64,000 nucleotides of DNA from Branchinecta lynchi (GCA_023053575.1 JAKZAP010000010.1:18908628-18972627), one strand, 5' to 3'. Shown: positions 1 to 12,017, counted from the stretch's first letter. Made by a program: numbers and translations. Notes: a model not told the origin generated them from the letters alone.

Positions 1-1160
1 GTCTTTGATGTAGATCTCTTCTGGAAGAATCTTACATGTTGATGGGATCGATTTCAAAAGAAACTTTCGGTCGTGCTTAAAAAAAAACAAATATTTTCGG
101 TTCGTTGTGCTTTAAAATGGCCCGTACTTCAAACGTAAGTCACGTAAATCCAGTGAACAAGAACTAAGGAAAAAATAAGAAATGACGTTAATTTGGGATT
201 AATGAACACTAGGATATATTCTCGTCACCGACGTACATCTCTTCTGGAGGAATCTTACATGGTGATGGGATATCGATTTCAAAAGAAACTTTCGGTCGTG
301 TTTAAAAAAAAAACAATATCGTTGTGCTTTAAAACGGCCCGTACTTCATACATTAGTCACGTGAATCCAGTGAACAAGAACTAAGGAGAAATTAAGAATG
401 ACCTTAATTTGCGATTAATGAACACTAGGATATATTCTCGTCTTCGACGTAGATCTCTTCTGGAAGAATCTTACATGGTGATGGGGTATTGATTTCAAAA
501 GAAACTTTCGGTCGTGCTTTAAAAAAATTTAAATATTTTAGTTTCGTCGTGCTTTAAAACATTAGTCACTTGAGTCCAGTGAACAAGAACTAAGGAGAAA
601 ATAAGAATGACGTTAATTTGCGATTAATCAACACTAGGATATATTCTCGTCTTCGACGTAGGTCTCTTCTGGAAGAATCTAACATGGTGATGGGATATCG
701 ATTTCAAAAGAAACTTTCGGTCGTGCTTTAAAAAAAATTAAATATTTTAGTTTCGTCGTGCTTTAAAACATTAGTCACGTGAGTCCAGTGAACAAGAACT
801 AAGGAGAAAATAAGAATGACGTTAATTTGCGATTAATCAACACTAGGATATATTCTCGTCTTCGACGTAGATCTCTTCTGGAAGAATCTAACATGGTGAT
901 GGGATATCGATTTCAAAAGAAACTTTCGGTCGTGCTTTAAACAAAAAAAAAAAAAATATTTTGGTTTCGTTGTGCTTTAAAACGGCCCGTACTTCAAACA
1001 TTAGTCGCGTGAATCCAGTGAACAAGAACTAAGGAGAAATTAAGAATGACCTTAATTTGCGATTAATGAACTCTAGGATATATTCTCGTCTTCGACGTAG
1101 ATCTCTTCTGGGAGAATGTTCATGGTGATGAGATATCGATTTCAACGGAAACTTTCGGTC
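1..1160. repeat. Tandem array of ~209-230 bp units, cut by window edge
   Basis: The landmark GTAGATCTCTTCTGG (slightly varied) recurs at about 10, 233, 449, 658, 867 and 1097, giving unit lengths of 223, 216, 209, 209 and 230 bp. Each unit also holds a GTGATGGGATATCGATTTC block, a variable A-run and an AACAAGAACTAAGGAGAAA block. Length differences come mainly from the A-run and from an ACGGCCCGTACTTC segment that two units lack. The last unit decays near 1160 and the array runs off the left edge. Short reading frames inside are not conserved between units, so this is non-coding satellite-like DNA. Confidence 0.9.
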
Positions 1161-1798
1161 AAGGAAGTATTTTTACCGGAACGTTTCGCAATGCCCATGA
1201 CTTTAGTTTTCCGGAAACCCCAGAGATGGAATCTCTGTTGGGAAAATATGGTGGACAGTGAAATATGTCCAGTTTGCTCTTCGATTTTCAGCTCCGTGTA
1301 GTAGTCTGAATGGATGTTTTACCGGCTTGATGACTCCAAGTTTCTTAGAGACCAATCGGGTTTCACGATAGCTTTGAGTGTCAGCTGGAGGGCTTCGAAG
1401 GACCTGTGTAGCTTCTTTTGCCTTCTCCATCACAATGGACCAATGCGAATGGTCTCACTCAGCTCACTCACCTTCACTCAGCTAACTTGAAAACATATCA
1501 TCAGATTGTCAAATTCAATGTCACTTACGCATATGTAGCCTATATTTACACTTGATTTTATTAAATTAAAAAACAAATTCCTGTAAATTATTTGTCTCAA
1601 TTTCGTCTTAATTTTCGCTTTTTCAGTACCATATTTAATTTGTAAGTGCAGCAGCACAAAAGTAGACTGTCTAGACATGTACCACAAATAGGGAGTGCTT
1701 GATATCTATTGTATAAAATTCCCGCTGGAAAGTCAAACTCCGCTCCTTCTCTGTCCCCCAGCAATGTTGTTCCATTTTACGGTAGGCTACATACAGCC
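1161..1798. other. Unassigned non-coding stretch
   Basis: Low-complexity AT-rich DNA with no recognisable domain, RNA or repeat relationship to the rest of the window. A short CPVC-containing frame near 1267 was examined and rejected as a zinc-finger exon. Confidence 0.4.
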
Positions 1799-2077
1799 TT
1801 AGGTTGCGTTCCGCCACTTAATGATTGTTAACAATCGTTAACTTTTTGTGTTCCACGTTTCTAATTTCGAAATTTAAGCTCCGCCCACCTACAATTTCCA
1901 TTACAGAGCTTAACGATTGTTAACTATTTTGCAACGATGGTCGGTGAGTATCGTTACAAAATAGTTAACAATTGTAGAACTTGGAAAAGTTAACGATCGT
2001 TAAAACTGCAGTTAGCTCCGCCCCGAAGTAAAGTTAACGATTGTTAACAATTGTTAAGTTGGGGGAACGCAACCTTA
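1799..2077. mobile_element. MITE with TTA target duplication (PIF/Harbinger-like)
   Basis: A 273-bp element (1802-2074) is bounded by inverted termini GGTTGCGTTCC and GGAACGCAACC. Both sides are flanked by TTA (1799-1801 and 2075-2077), the 3-bp TWA duplication typical of PIF/Harbinger transposons. The inversion continues inward through ACTTAA and GTTAAC-rich sequence. The interior repeats GTTAACGATTGTTAAC-type palindromes and has no reading frame, so this is a non-autonomous MITE. Confidence 0.85.
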
Positions 2078-2230
2078 GTCTCAAGTGCTATCTATAGTGC
2101 GCGTGCTTTGCAAAATCTTGCGGTACCTCTTGCTTAAATAGTGTGTCTTTCATATTATGCCTAGCTCCCTTATGGAATCATACACTTTTGACCCCACCCC
2201 CCTTTCGCCATTGCTTCGTTCTATACCCAT

Positions 2231-3480
2231 GATTTTTTTTTTATGGTCATCCGTATACGGATGACTTTTCGTCAGTCTGTCAGTCTGGTGGTCGCGAGTT
2301 AGGGAGTTTCCAGATTTGCTAGGACGGTGAAACTTGGCACGAGTATTCAGGACCCCACCAAACTAACTTGGAAATAGTCACTTCTTCGATCCGACCACCG
2401 TGGGGGGTGGGGTGGAGGAGGGGGGACTCCAGAATATTGAGTTCGAGGGAGGAATCGGAAATGTGAGATGTTCAGAGTTGACGGATCGGGATTAAACTTG
2501 GTGGGAAGAACAAGAATAAGCCCTTGATACATAGTTGACAAGTTCGGACCGGATCCGGGCACTCTGGGGAAGTTGGAGGGAGGGATCCAAAATTCCGGTG
2601 ATCCAGAGTTAAGATGCTTCTACATTACTGACAATAGCGTTCGGGAGCAAGTGTCTGGCATCACATGCTCATCGTGCAATTCTACCTGATTTTAATACTA
2701 CAGCAAATAGCAGGCCTAATACGCGACAGAGACAGAGGGACGCTGATTCCCAGAGACTAGAAAGACCACCCATAAACTCGGCAGATCGTTACCTGAAATC
2801 TTTTGTACCCTATTTTACCCAATATTTTAATTCTAGTTAATTCAAATTATATTTTCAAGTTGTACGTGTAGATGAAGTTAAGTCAAATTATATTTTCAAG
2901 TTGTACGTGTAGATGGACTGTCTACTTATGTAATTGTTATATGTTATTTGTGTGAATGACGATCCAGTGCTAGCGTGTATAATACAAGCTATTAAGGAAA
3001 TAATGTACATTATTATTATTACATGTGCTAGGACGATATAACTTTGCAGGCGTGTCAGGGACTCGACCGTTTAACTTATAAAAAGTCGTTTTTCCGATTC
3101 GACTATCGTGGGAGGTGGAGAGAGGGGAAATCCGGAATCGTGAGTTACGCTAATTTTTGTAACCGGTGATCTGATCTTAATGAAACTTGATATTTGGAAA
3201 TAACTAATGTCTCAGATGTACCGTTTCAAGTGTGGACAGGATCTGATGGGAAGAACAAGCATAAGCCTAGATACAAGTGACATAAGCAGACCGGATTCGA
3301 GTACTCTGGGTGGAGCTGGGGGGAGGAGATCCGGAATTCCGGTGATCGCGATTTAGGATAATTCCAGATGTGTTAGGATGATGAAACATGGCTTGCACGT
3401 TAAGACTTAACATGTTTGGCTTAGAAATTGTGACTTCCCAGACCTGACCATCTCTTAAAGTAGGGGAGACCAGCCAGGAT
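2231..3480 (+). mobile_element. Family B element, split by a LINE insertion
   Basis: The copy begins with a variant hairpin (CATCCGTATACGGATG after TTTTTATGGT), then GTCAGTCTGTCAGTC and the family B landmarks GCTAGGACGGTGAAACTTGG and TCCGACCACCGTGGGGGG. The G-rich core follows, then GGTGATCGCGAGTTAG-like units to about 3480. A LINE fragment at 2626-3019 interrupts it. No 3' terminal GAGCTCGTAGCTC motif was found, so the 3' end is truncated. Non-coding. Confidence 0.7.
2626..3019 (+). mobile_element. 5'-truncated LINE 3' end inserted in family B, TSD TACAT
   Basis: The fragment encodes the C-terminal end of a LINE reverse-transcriptase protein, RYLKSFVPYFTQYFNSS then stop (about 2790-2840). 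This closely matches the terminus at 22500-22562 (RYLKSFVPYFIKQFNSS). A short 3' UTR and an (ATT)n tail follow. TACAT stands on both sides (2621-2625 and 3020-3024), and the flanking family B sequence resumes directly after it. The size and duplication fit target-primed reverse transcription of a truncated copy. Confidence 0.8.
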
Positions 3481-4320
3481 TGTGACAAAAGACGTTTGGC
3501 TCGCTATAACTTCAAAAGCTGTGAACTGATTTTCTTACAAGTATGGCAACTGGATGTCGAGTCTGTTCTCTGCTTATGAGATTTTTTCTGCTGTTAGTTT
3601 AAGAGCAGAAAGAGAAATAGTAAAGTCCTCTATTTTGTGCCAATCATCAACTTGCCGTCAATCCCTGTTACATAATGGTTAGGTTCAATGGGACACCATT
3701 CGTTTAGATGCGGTAAAAGGAGATAAAAAGAAGAAAATAATGAAATTTCAGTATTTTGGGAATCTTCAGCAACGATGAAGGTGTTTCACCGCTCGTTCTG
3801 TTTCACCGGAGCTCATGGGATCTCCCAATTTAAGCACAATTTAGCACACACTTGCGTGATTTCCGCATTTTTTCGTGTAGCCTAGTGAATTTATCATTTC
3901 TGTGCTTGATGATTTTGGCGACAAAGCCTTTTAACTTGTTTTGCCAGATTGATTAAACCGAAGTCATTCAAGTTTTTGTCACGTCTCGGAAGATCTCCTA
4001 CTTGGTGACATTCATCACTCCTTATTATATAAAACTGAGACATTGTACATCTTGTTCATCGTCGTGGATTTTGTACTTCAGAGAAAAAAATGACCTTGTT
4101 TCACATCTTTGGGATGCTCAGAAGCATTTCATGCTGTCAACGAACAGCCTGAACGATGCGAATAAATGATAAAGTGAACTAAACTGAGACATTTTACGTC
4201 CTTCTTGTTCATCGTCATGGATTTTGTACTTCTGTTTTCTTCTGTTTTGTCGTCTTTTCAAATTTGCTTGCAGAAAAAAAAATTACCTTGTTTCACTTCT
4301 TTGGGATGCTCAGAAGCATG
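3481..4320. repeat. Unassigned DNA with a diverged direct duplication
   Basis: No gene is seen. Two related blocks lie at about 4035-4137 and 4183-4318. Each runs from an ACTGAGACATT...TTGTTCATCGTC start through GGATTTTGTACTTC to TTTGGGATGCTCAGAAGCAT. The second has an extra CTTCTGTTTTGTCG segment. The remainder (3481-4030) shows nothing recognisable. Confidence 0.55.
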
Positions 4321-4515
4321 CTTAATCCGAATACGAAAATTATTTTCTCGCCGGACAAGTAGTTTGCCAGGAATCCGGCAAAAAACAGAAAATGTGTAAA
4401 ATTGAGAGTTTAATCTGAAGTTGATTAGAAGTTCGATTCTGGGGTAAGAGGAGATGCTGAATCCGGTTATGAAATTATTTTTCGCCGGACAAGTATTTCG
4501 TCCGAAATCTGAAAG
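4321..4515 (+). mobile_element. Family A internal fragment
   Basis: About one and a half of the ~137-bp family A monomers: GCTGAATCCG, TTTTCGCCGGACAAGTA, TTGATTAGAAGTTCGATT and GGGGTAAG landmarks in plus orientation. No ends are preserved. Confidence 0.75.
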
Positions 4516-4985
4516 CTTAGCTCGAAATTTCAAAACCCAAAGAAATAGTCGGTATATGGTGAGACGTGCTGTTGCAACTTTCGAACATACTAAAGATAAA
4601 CAAAAAGTGTATGCGATCAGTTTAGTTATCTTCAAAGTCCCAACCGGAATTTACTGGGTCAAAAAGGCAGAATGCATCCGACAACTATTTGGTCAACAAT
4701 TTAATACAATTTGTCGACCAATTTTCGAAAGAAAAACAAGGTGGCTATACTAGTCCCTACTCCCTTTAACCATACAGGCGTAAGCTCTGCCCGTCGGACG
4801 ATACGCTTTGTTTAATCTATGGGCACTGGAGGAACTCTGTGCTTCCACTTCTACTGTGTTTCAAAGTAGAACACTGCGTTTCGGACCATTCTAGTTTTCA
4901 ATTCTCTAATCTACTGTTCTACTTTTGTTGCTGCTGTTTTTGACCTTGATTCTTTATTTCTACTCTGTTTGTCTTTTGGGTGCGT
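4516..4985. other. Unassigned stretch
   Basis: Open frames of about 100 codons overlap here on both strands. They show no recognisable motif and no splice borders, so I see no supported feature. Confidence 0.3.
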
Positions 4986-5560
4986 TACCAGGCAGAACAG
5001 AAATTTCTATTCAAAAGTTTTGTCTGCGACACACTGCGATTTGGAAAACAATCATGTTTTTTTTTCCTCTCAATTTTACCATTAAAGAGGCTGATGTTCG
5101 AAATTTTGCCTGTGGCGCTTTAACACAATCTGGTTCAATACCACATATATGTATTTAAGAAGAAAACAGGATGGTTTTCCAGTTTTTTCCATGTTGTACA
5201 CAGTCTGCATATAGTTTTTTTTTCTACAAAAATCTCTGTATTTTAGCAGAAAACAGGATAAATTTTTGACTGCGGCGCGAATTTTGTACACAGTCTGGTT
5301 TTCTTGAAAAATATCAGTATTTTAGCAGAAAACAGTCTGATTTTTGAGGTTTTTGCCTGTTGTGCATACTTTACACAGAAAGTTTCTACCGAAGTTTCTG
5401 TATTTTAGTACTTTAGTTTCTGCGAACACAGTTTGGTTTGGAAAAAGTGTCAGAAGGCTATTTTGGGAGAAAACTGGATGATTTTAAGGATTTTTGCCTG
5501 CGGCGCACAGTTTAAACAGACTATGGGTTCATATTAGAAACTCTGTATTTTAGCAGATAA
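4986..5560. repeat. Degenerate tandem repeat, ~80-100 bp units
   Basis: A TTTTAGCAGAAAACAGGAT-like block followed by TTTTTGCCTGYGGCGCA and ACACAGTCTG recurs near 5159, 5244, 5323 and 5466. A diverged unit lies near 4990-5110. Spacing is irregular because of T-run length changes. No coding content. Confidence 0.7.
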
Positions 5561-5734
5561 AAAGTATATTTTTTTTACTCATTTAAATTATTCCTGAATG
5601 GGAAGGTTGAACATGAATGGGCTCATTAAGCATTAACTGGTAAAATAACGGGACTGGTGGTTGCATAACTCCTACATTTTTGATACTACTCTTTTTTAAT
5701 ATTGATTAATATAACACATCTACTTTTATCTACT

Positions 5735-6675
5735 GTATTTTGGGGGTCAAGTGGAAGAGCCGGAGTCACGTTTCTTTTATGTATTCTTTGGGTTTAGTCA
5801 TGGAACTCATGGAAGTCTGTCCTGTCGGGAAGTCGAAGGGGTTGAAATATGTGTTCGGACTTCGTATGAGGACAGACTGGCAAAGTACAGGCCAAGTTGT
5901 AGATTGACCCCCCCCCCCCCCAGAGGAGGGGGTTTCTAATTAAGGGAAAAGGTATTTTCTTAAGCTAATGAGATAGTCAAGGGGGCCCGCTGAATCCTTA
6001 TCTGAACTTAGTCTTCTTGCCGGACAAATTATTCACCTGGAATTCGGCCGAAACTGCAGGAAATTTGGTTGAAGCTCAAAGTTGTTTCTGAATTCAAGTA
6101 GGGATTATGTATGGGGGTAAGGAGACACGCTGAATTGAATTTTGAATTTTACTTCCTTGACAGATAAGCTGGCAAAATAAGCCAAAACCCGGACATTTGG
6201 ATTAAAATCTCCTCCTAATGACACTAGCTCTTTTGCTCTGCATGCAGTTCGCCGGGAATGCTGCTAAAATCCGAAGAATTTTGTCAAAGTAAAAGGCAAA
6301 ATAACCAAAACCCGGACATTTGGATTGAAAGATTCTCTTCTTGATGTCACTAGATCTTTTGCTCTGCATGCAGTTCGCCGGGAATGCTGCTAAAATACGA
6401 AGAATTTTGTCAAAGTAAAGGACCTTTCTGAAGTCGATTAGGATGAGATATTGGAAAAACATCCTTGCTGAATCCATATCTGAACTTAGTTTTGCTAACG
6501 GTGACGGTGACATTATTTTTGTACAAATATTCAAGAGGTGAGTTATGGATAAATAGAAAAATGTTAAAGGGGTCTAGCGAAGACTCGGAAATCTACAGGA
6601 TTTGATTGTCTGGATCAAGAAGTTCAGTAAATATTACATTTTTGGAAATTTGATCTTGTAATTTTGGGATGCTCC
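5735..6675 (+). mobile_element. Family A element, degraded copy
   Basis: The 5' part matches other copies (GTATGAGGAC...CAAAGTACAG...CAAGTTG), then a C14 homopolymer at 5908-5921 where other copies have short G/C tracts. Monomers with GCCGGACAAATTATTCACC follow. A roughly 120-bp segment (GCATGCAGTTCGCCGGGAA) is directly duplicated at about 6173 and 6298. The 3' end decays to TTTTGGGATGC at about 6672, lacking the CTTGTT terminus. Non-coding. Confidence 0.75.
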
Positions 6676-7779
6676 CGACTCTCACTCTATCCCTCTTCTG
6701 TGCCTATATTCATCTGTACACCCAGATGCTGCCTTTGATCCGCCCCCCTCCAGGTTAATGCTCGAACCCATGGAACACCAAGATGTGGATTATTGGAGCG
6801 GAATGAAAGTATCGTTAGTTATTATGAAAAGATAAATCATGAATGTCCCTATTATTTTTTTTTCCCCTGATTGTCGGCTAATAAGGAGGGAGGACCTAAG
6901 GCTGATCCCGGGAAGCAAATGAAAATAAATCTGTGACAATTGTTTTTTCTTGAAGCAAAAAGGAAAAAAACTAATAACATCAAAGGAAGCAGAGTGAAAC
7001 AAACTAGCGGCGAAATTCTTTTTTTCATCGTAAATCACGTAAGGCCTAGACAGGGATTTGGACGAAGGAATTAGAAAAGACTCCTCATATGTGTGAAATT
7101 GTTGCTTTAAGTTTTACTGAAAACTGAGTTTATCTTTATAGCTTGGATTTGAATGCATTGTTTTGTCGTTGCTAAGGGATTATTTTCGGCGCTATTTAGT
7201 GTCGTTCAGAATATGCACTGGTGGCCCGACAAGAGAAAGTTCACCCCGACGCAGAGAGTTTGAATTTCAACAAAAGCTTGTATTTCAATGGATGGAGAAG
7301 TGAAGCTCCGGAAATGTTCAACTTCCGATTGTAAGGATACGTGTGGAGAAAGCCCACTGTTGCTTGTGGAATCAACAAGTTTTATTTTCGTAATCATTTA
7401 CCGTTGTGGTTGTTAAGTGTTTCAATGGTATAGATACAAGCACACTGTCATATAAACTTTGACAGACCAACACTACTTTATTTTCACTATACGCTACAAA
7501 GTCTGGATACTAACTAAAATCAAAATCACAAGTTGCACTAATGCACGGGCATTTATTTACATTTTCCATATTTAACATATTCCCGAAACTACTTAATATT
7601 TACATTGACCCTTACTGAAGTTGAACTGACAACCCTCATTAAATTTAAATATACTGATAACCTTATTTACAAACTGAATATTTACAACTAATTATTTTAA
7701 TACAAGATAGACTGATGTGCCACGTATGCAACAAAGCATCGGATTTTTGCTGACGGTTTTTGGGTAACGAAAAGCCCCG
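6676..7779. other. Unassigned stretch
   Basis: AT-rich DNA without recognisable coding, RNA or repeat identity. Frames of 60-80 codons exist on the minus strand but have no motif. Confidence 0.35.
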
Positions 7780-8880
7780 TTTTTGGGATCCCAAAACGTA
7801 AGTGGAGGTATACCTGTGATTTTTTAAAAGTTGTCCGTCTAGCACAATAACTCTCGAAGGAGTTGAGATATTTCAGATTTGGTATGAGGACTCTTTGGGT
7901 CAAAGTACAGATCAAGTTCGAAGATGGGCTCTGTAGTCCTATATTTAGGGGTGGGGGAGGGGTTTCAGATTAAGGGACGAAAAATAAAATTTTTAAAAGC
8001 TAATAAGATAGTCAATTTACGGGATAAGGAGACATACTGAATCCGAATATGAAAATCTTGTTTTCGTCGGACACGTAGTTCACCCGGAATCCGGCAAAAA
8101 AAGGAAAATTCGCGAAAAATAAAAGTTTAATCTAGGTTCAGTCTAGGGGTAAGGAGACATGCTGAACACGTATATGGCAATTACTTTTCTCGCCGGACAA
8201 GTAGTTGCCCGAAATCTTGCCAAAACCGGACAATTTGTTGAAAGTAAAAGTTTTATTTAAACTTGCTTAGATGTTCGATTCAAGGATAAGAAGACATGCT
8301 GAATCCATACATGACAATCATTTTCCACGTAGACATATAGTTTGCCCGGAACCCGGCCGAAACCGTACATTTTTGTATAAGTAAAAGTTCAGTCTGAAGT
8401 TGATTAGATGTTTCGATGTATGGATAAGAAGGCATGCGTATTCCGTGTATGTAAATTATTTTTGTCGCCTGACAAATAGTTCGCCCGGAGTCCGGACAAA
8501 ACTGGAAAATTCGCTAAAACTTCAAGTTTTATCTGAAGTTAATTAGAGGTTCGATATAGGGGTAAGGAGATAGGCTGAATTTGTTTTGACATTTTTTTTT
8601 AACGGACAAGTAGTTTGCCCGAAATCCGGCAGTAACCGGAGATTTCGCAGAAGTAGGAAGCTGGAAGTTTTGATCAATTTCGTCAAAGTAAATATGACGT
8701 ATAGGAGTAAACACACACCCTGAATCCATATCTGAACTTGATTTTCTCAGATGATTAACTGTTGGCCTCAATCTTTTTCTAAATTTTAATATTAAATATT
8801 TCCCAAGAGTCTGGCGAAGACCGGATATCTACAAGATCGAATTGCCTGGATCAGGTTCAGGTTCTTGAATTTCAAAAACA
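7780..8880 (+). mobile_element. Family A element, 5'-intact copy
   Basis: Starts at the family terminus TTTTTGGGATCCCAAAACG (7780), with the usual AAGTGGAGG-TATACC and TTGTCCGTCT head. About five monomers follow, built on GCTGAATCCG, GCCGGACAAGTAGTT, CCCGGAATCCGG and TTGATTAGATGTTCGATT. It ends in a decayed 3' block near TGGATCAGG...TTGAATTTC (about 8876) without the final GGGATCCC/CTTGTT. Non-coding. Confidence 0.85.
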
Positions 8881-8894
8881 CTCTGTAACAATAG

Positions 8895-9278
8895 TTGCGT
8901 TTTTGCAGATACCATGGTATCTGTTACCGCGGTAACTGAATCTGCAATTAGTCGTTTTTGCTGTTACCGTGGTATGTGATGCACGCGGTTGCACTGCAAA
9001 ACGACTATTGCCGAAGTTGCACTTTTCGAAGTTATCCCAAAAGAAAAACTGATATCCAGTTACATCACTAAGTGCTAAACTTCTTTCTCACCAATTTGAC
9101 AAAATTAGATGAAATTGAGAGGACTTTCCAGATACCACGATCAGCTACCACGGTCAGACCGTGGTTCGACCGTGGTATCTGAATATCAGATACCACGATA
9201 ACTGGCCAGGTACCTCCATAACTGCAAAAATGACTTTAGACCGTGTTATTGGATACCATGGTATCTGCAAAAACGCAA
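8895..9278. mobile_element. MITE with long TIR containing ATACCATGGTAT
   Basis: Inverted termini of about 27 bp: TTGCGTTTTTGCAGATACC at the left and its complement at the right, both running into CATGGTATC. The 384-bp interior is filled with further short palindromes (GGTAACAG/CCGCGG, ACCACGGTC/GACCGTGG). No target duplication could be fixed. The left edge ATA-GTTGCGTTTT resembles the MITE at 52251, suggesting a related family. Confidence 0.75.
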
Positions 9279-9870
9279 TTAATATATTTTGCTCACTGGG
9301 GGCCGTCAGGGATACGAGCTCGTTAGCTCGGCCCCATTTTAAACACTGACTATATGTAGATAATACAAATGAGTCGTTCCTCTGTAAATACGCACACAAA
9401 AGAAAGAAAGACTTGTTCCATTCCGTATACTTAGGCCTACACACGCCATACCAAACTCTCCACATGATAACAAAAAGAAATAATAACACCAAGTTGTGGT
9501 CTAAGCTGAAGGAACGCTAACTTTTTACTAAACAAAAAAAATAATAAGGTTGGGGCAAAATTAGTAATGACAACATGAACGACTCAAAATTAATAAAATA
9601 AAATACGTCCATATTCTCAGATATGACACTTTTGGGATCCCATCGAAACCTTCGGTCTTGTTTGTCTTGAGTTAAATTTAGCGGTTCAGTTATGGAGCCG
9701 GTCTCGGAGTCGGGAGGTCGTCCATAATCTGAACGTCCTTTCTAGAACCAATTGCGGATAAACTGAAAATCCCTCAAGAGAGTCAAGTAATTCAACGGAC
9801 TTGTAAAGTATGTACACAAAGAAGCTGGTTTCTCAGTCAAACTTTAACAGCTTCGCCAACCTGATATAAA
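9279..9870. other. Mostly unassigned; solo family A 3' end at ~9628-9662
   Basis: The only recognisable part is CTTTTGGGATCCCATCGAAACC followed by TTCGGTCTTGTT, the family A 3' terminus with no element body attached. The rest shows no gene or repeat. Confidence 0.5.
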
Positions 9871-10160
9871 GAGCGTGTTCCACCCTACTTACCGTAGTTA
9901 CTAGGCTGTCACGAATTATAGCTTTTTGCCGTCAAGGCTGGAACGATTTTCTATTTTCTAGCAGGATACCATGCCACGGGTGAATCCGACCAATTACGTT
10001 ACAGAGGTGCGTAGTTACTACACTTAGTACGCTCCCGAGCATGGTGAGCAAATAGTAACTATTAGTTACTATTCCGAGAAGGTTGGAACGGTCAGCGTAG
10101 TAACTTTTCTTGAGGATGGAACGGTAATAGTAACTATTATTAGGAGGGTGGAACTCGTTC
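9871..10160. mobile_element. MITE, TIR GAGCGTGTTCCACCCT (copy 1)
   Basis: The 290-bp element starts GAGCGTGTTCCACCCT and ends AGGGTGGAACTCGTTC, flanked by AAA on each side. The interior holds AGTTACTA/TAGTAACT repeats and CCGACCAATTACGTTACAGAGG. That interior matches the inverted copy at 57388-57690, so this is one dispersed family. No coding content. Confidence 0.85.
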
Positions 10161-10167
10161 AAAGCTT

Positions 10168-10212
10168 TGATTAAACTCGATTGATTGATTGATTGATTGA
10201 TTGAAATAAAGC
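10168..10212 (-). mobile_element. LINE-like 3' tail with (ATTG)n
   Basis: Five to six ATTG units (about 10178-10203) adjoin AAATAAAGC. Read on the minus strand this is TTTATTT followed by (CAAT)n, like the tails at 19431 and 59735. No coding part remains. Confidence 0.4.
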
Positions 10213-10412
10213 TTTGGAAGAACCCGGCCGCACCGACAATACTTTATCTTCTCAAAAAGTCATGTACGAGAGTAGACGATTCACTTGGAAGTAGTTCTTG
10301 AGAGCTGTCAAGTAATAAAATTTGCTTTTTAAGTGATTAGCTCGTCCAAAAGAAAAGTTGTGGTGAGCTAGATGATCGTTAAGAGTCAGAACGGCATTAA
10401 AATCCTACACTG

Positions 10413-11752
10413 TTTTTGGGATCCCAAAACTTAAGTGACGGGATACCTGTGGCTTCGTGAAGGTTGTCCGTCTGTTAGCACGATGACTATCGAAGGTGGT
10501 TGAGTATTTTGTTCAAACTAGGTATCATGATTCTTTGGGGCAAAGTACAGGTCAAGTTGGTAGAATATATCCCCATATTTAGGGGGGGGGGGGTCAAATT
10601 TAGGATTAAAAAGAATATATTTTTTTTAGCTAATGGAATAGAATCCATATCTAGCTTAAATCATATATGAACCTTGTTTTCTTGCCGGACAGATAGTTCA
10701 CCCGGAATCTGGCCAAAACTTTAAATTTGGTAGAAGTTCGAAATTCTTTCTGAAGTCGACTAAAGATTCGGTGGTGGGGTAAGGAGGTGTGCTGAATCCG
10801 ATTTTTAGCTCTGTGCCCTTGTTGGACAATTATTTCATCCGGAATCTCGCCAGGTCTTGTAATTGGCTAGAATCCATATCTAGCTGAATCCATGAATGAA
10901 CCTTGTTTTCTTGCCGGACAGATAGTTCACCTGGAATCTGGCCAAAACCTTAAATTTGGTAGGGGTTCAAAGTTGTTTCTGAAGTCGATTAAATATTCGG
11001 TGGATCAGTAAGGAGGCATGCTGAATCCGTTTTCTGACTTTGTGCCCTCGTAGTTCGTCCGGCAATTGGCTGGTGGATTAGAGTTTCGACATAGGGGTAA
11101 GGACGGATAAGCAGTTTTCCTGGAATCCGACCCTAACCGCAAATGTGCTAAATGTAAATGTGTTTGCCGAAGTCCATTAGAGATTCTATTTAGGAGTAAA
11201 ATTAATGCTGAAGCCGTATCTGAACTTTATTTTTTCTCCGGATACGGGTTTTGTCTGGAATCCTGCAACCCGGAAATTTATAAAAGTGAAATTTAATTCT
11301 GAAATCCTATAGAGTTTTGGTTTGAAGGCAAGAGTGAATGATGTATTCAGATATGTTCTTCTTTCAGCGGATCAGTCGTCTAGCCGCAATCCTTGTAAAA
11401 CCAATACTTTTACTCCTTATACATTTCCAATACATCTCTCATTTGGGTTATTTCTGTCGGAATAAAGAAAGTAGGACCGAATCAATCTCTACATATATTA
11501 TATAGATTACACAGCATTTATAACCCCGTGCATTTTGTTGTATCAGAATTTTGGGAATAAATGAATTGAATTGAATTAAATATGCTTTGTTTTGCTACCT
11601 GGTAAACGTTGCGATCAGAATTGGCATACTAGCGTTAGTGTCCCGGTCGTAATCTGACCGTAAAATGTTTACGGAAAAATTATATGTTTACTGGATGAAA
11701 AAGTCCAGTAGATATTCACCTTTGGGATCCTGTAAAACCTTTGGTCGTGGGG
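10413..11752 (+). mobile_element. Family A element, interrupted near its 3' end
   Basis: Starts with TTTTTGGGATCCCAAAACTT (10413) and the TTGTCCGTCTG head, then a G-run (10585-10594) in the AGGGGTGGGG block. Monomers with TTGCCGGACAGATAGTTCACC follow, one block duplicated at about 10675 and 10903. The body decays near 11400, where a LINE 3' end lies. A 3' terminus remnant CTTTGGGATCC...AAACCTTTGGTCGTG is at 11719-11752. Non-coding. Confidence 0.75.
11400..11580 (+). mobile_element. LINE 3' end with GAATT tail
   Basis: Ends ATTTTGGGAATAAATGAATTG with repeated GAATT, the same GGGAATAAAT-plus-short-tandem tail seen (inverted) at 20845. No coding region is left. Confidence 0.5.
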
Positions 11753-12017
11753 GGGGGGGATGAGGGGAGAGAGATGGCTAGGGGTATTCAAATATTAAGT
11801 AGTAGTTGGTATATGGGAAAGGTTAGGGGTATCATAAAAAAGGATTGACGAAGAAAATTGTCTGGTTTAATTGTTTAGTGTAATAGAATATTTGTCAGTA
11901 ATAGTTTAACTTTCATTTTCGATTCGTTCAGGTTGAATTACTTAAATCAATCAGCTAGATTAATTACTTATAGATGGTTGCCAGTTGCCACCTTTAAAGG
12001 AGAAACTAGTGCTTCGT

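Noticed and set aside
1116..1301. A CPVCSSIFSSV frame that might supply the missing C-x2-C half of the zinc finger completed at 24439
   Set aside because: The GT after this segment would leave 15 residues between Cys and His instead of 12. No good donor follows the correct residue, and the frame starts inside satellite repeat.
4258..4753. Overlapping frames of 100-125 codons on both strands
   Set aside because: They span family A monomer and unassigned sequence, share no motif with known proteins, and have no exon borders.
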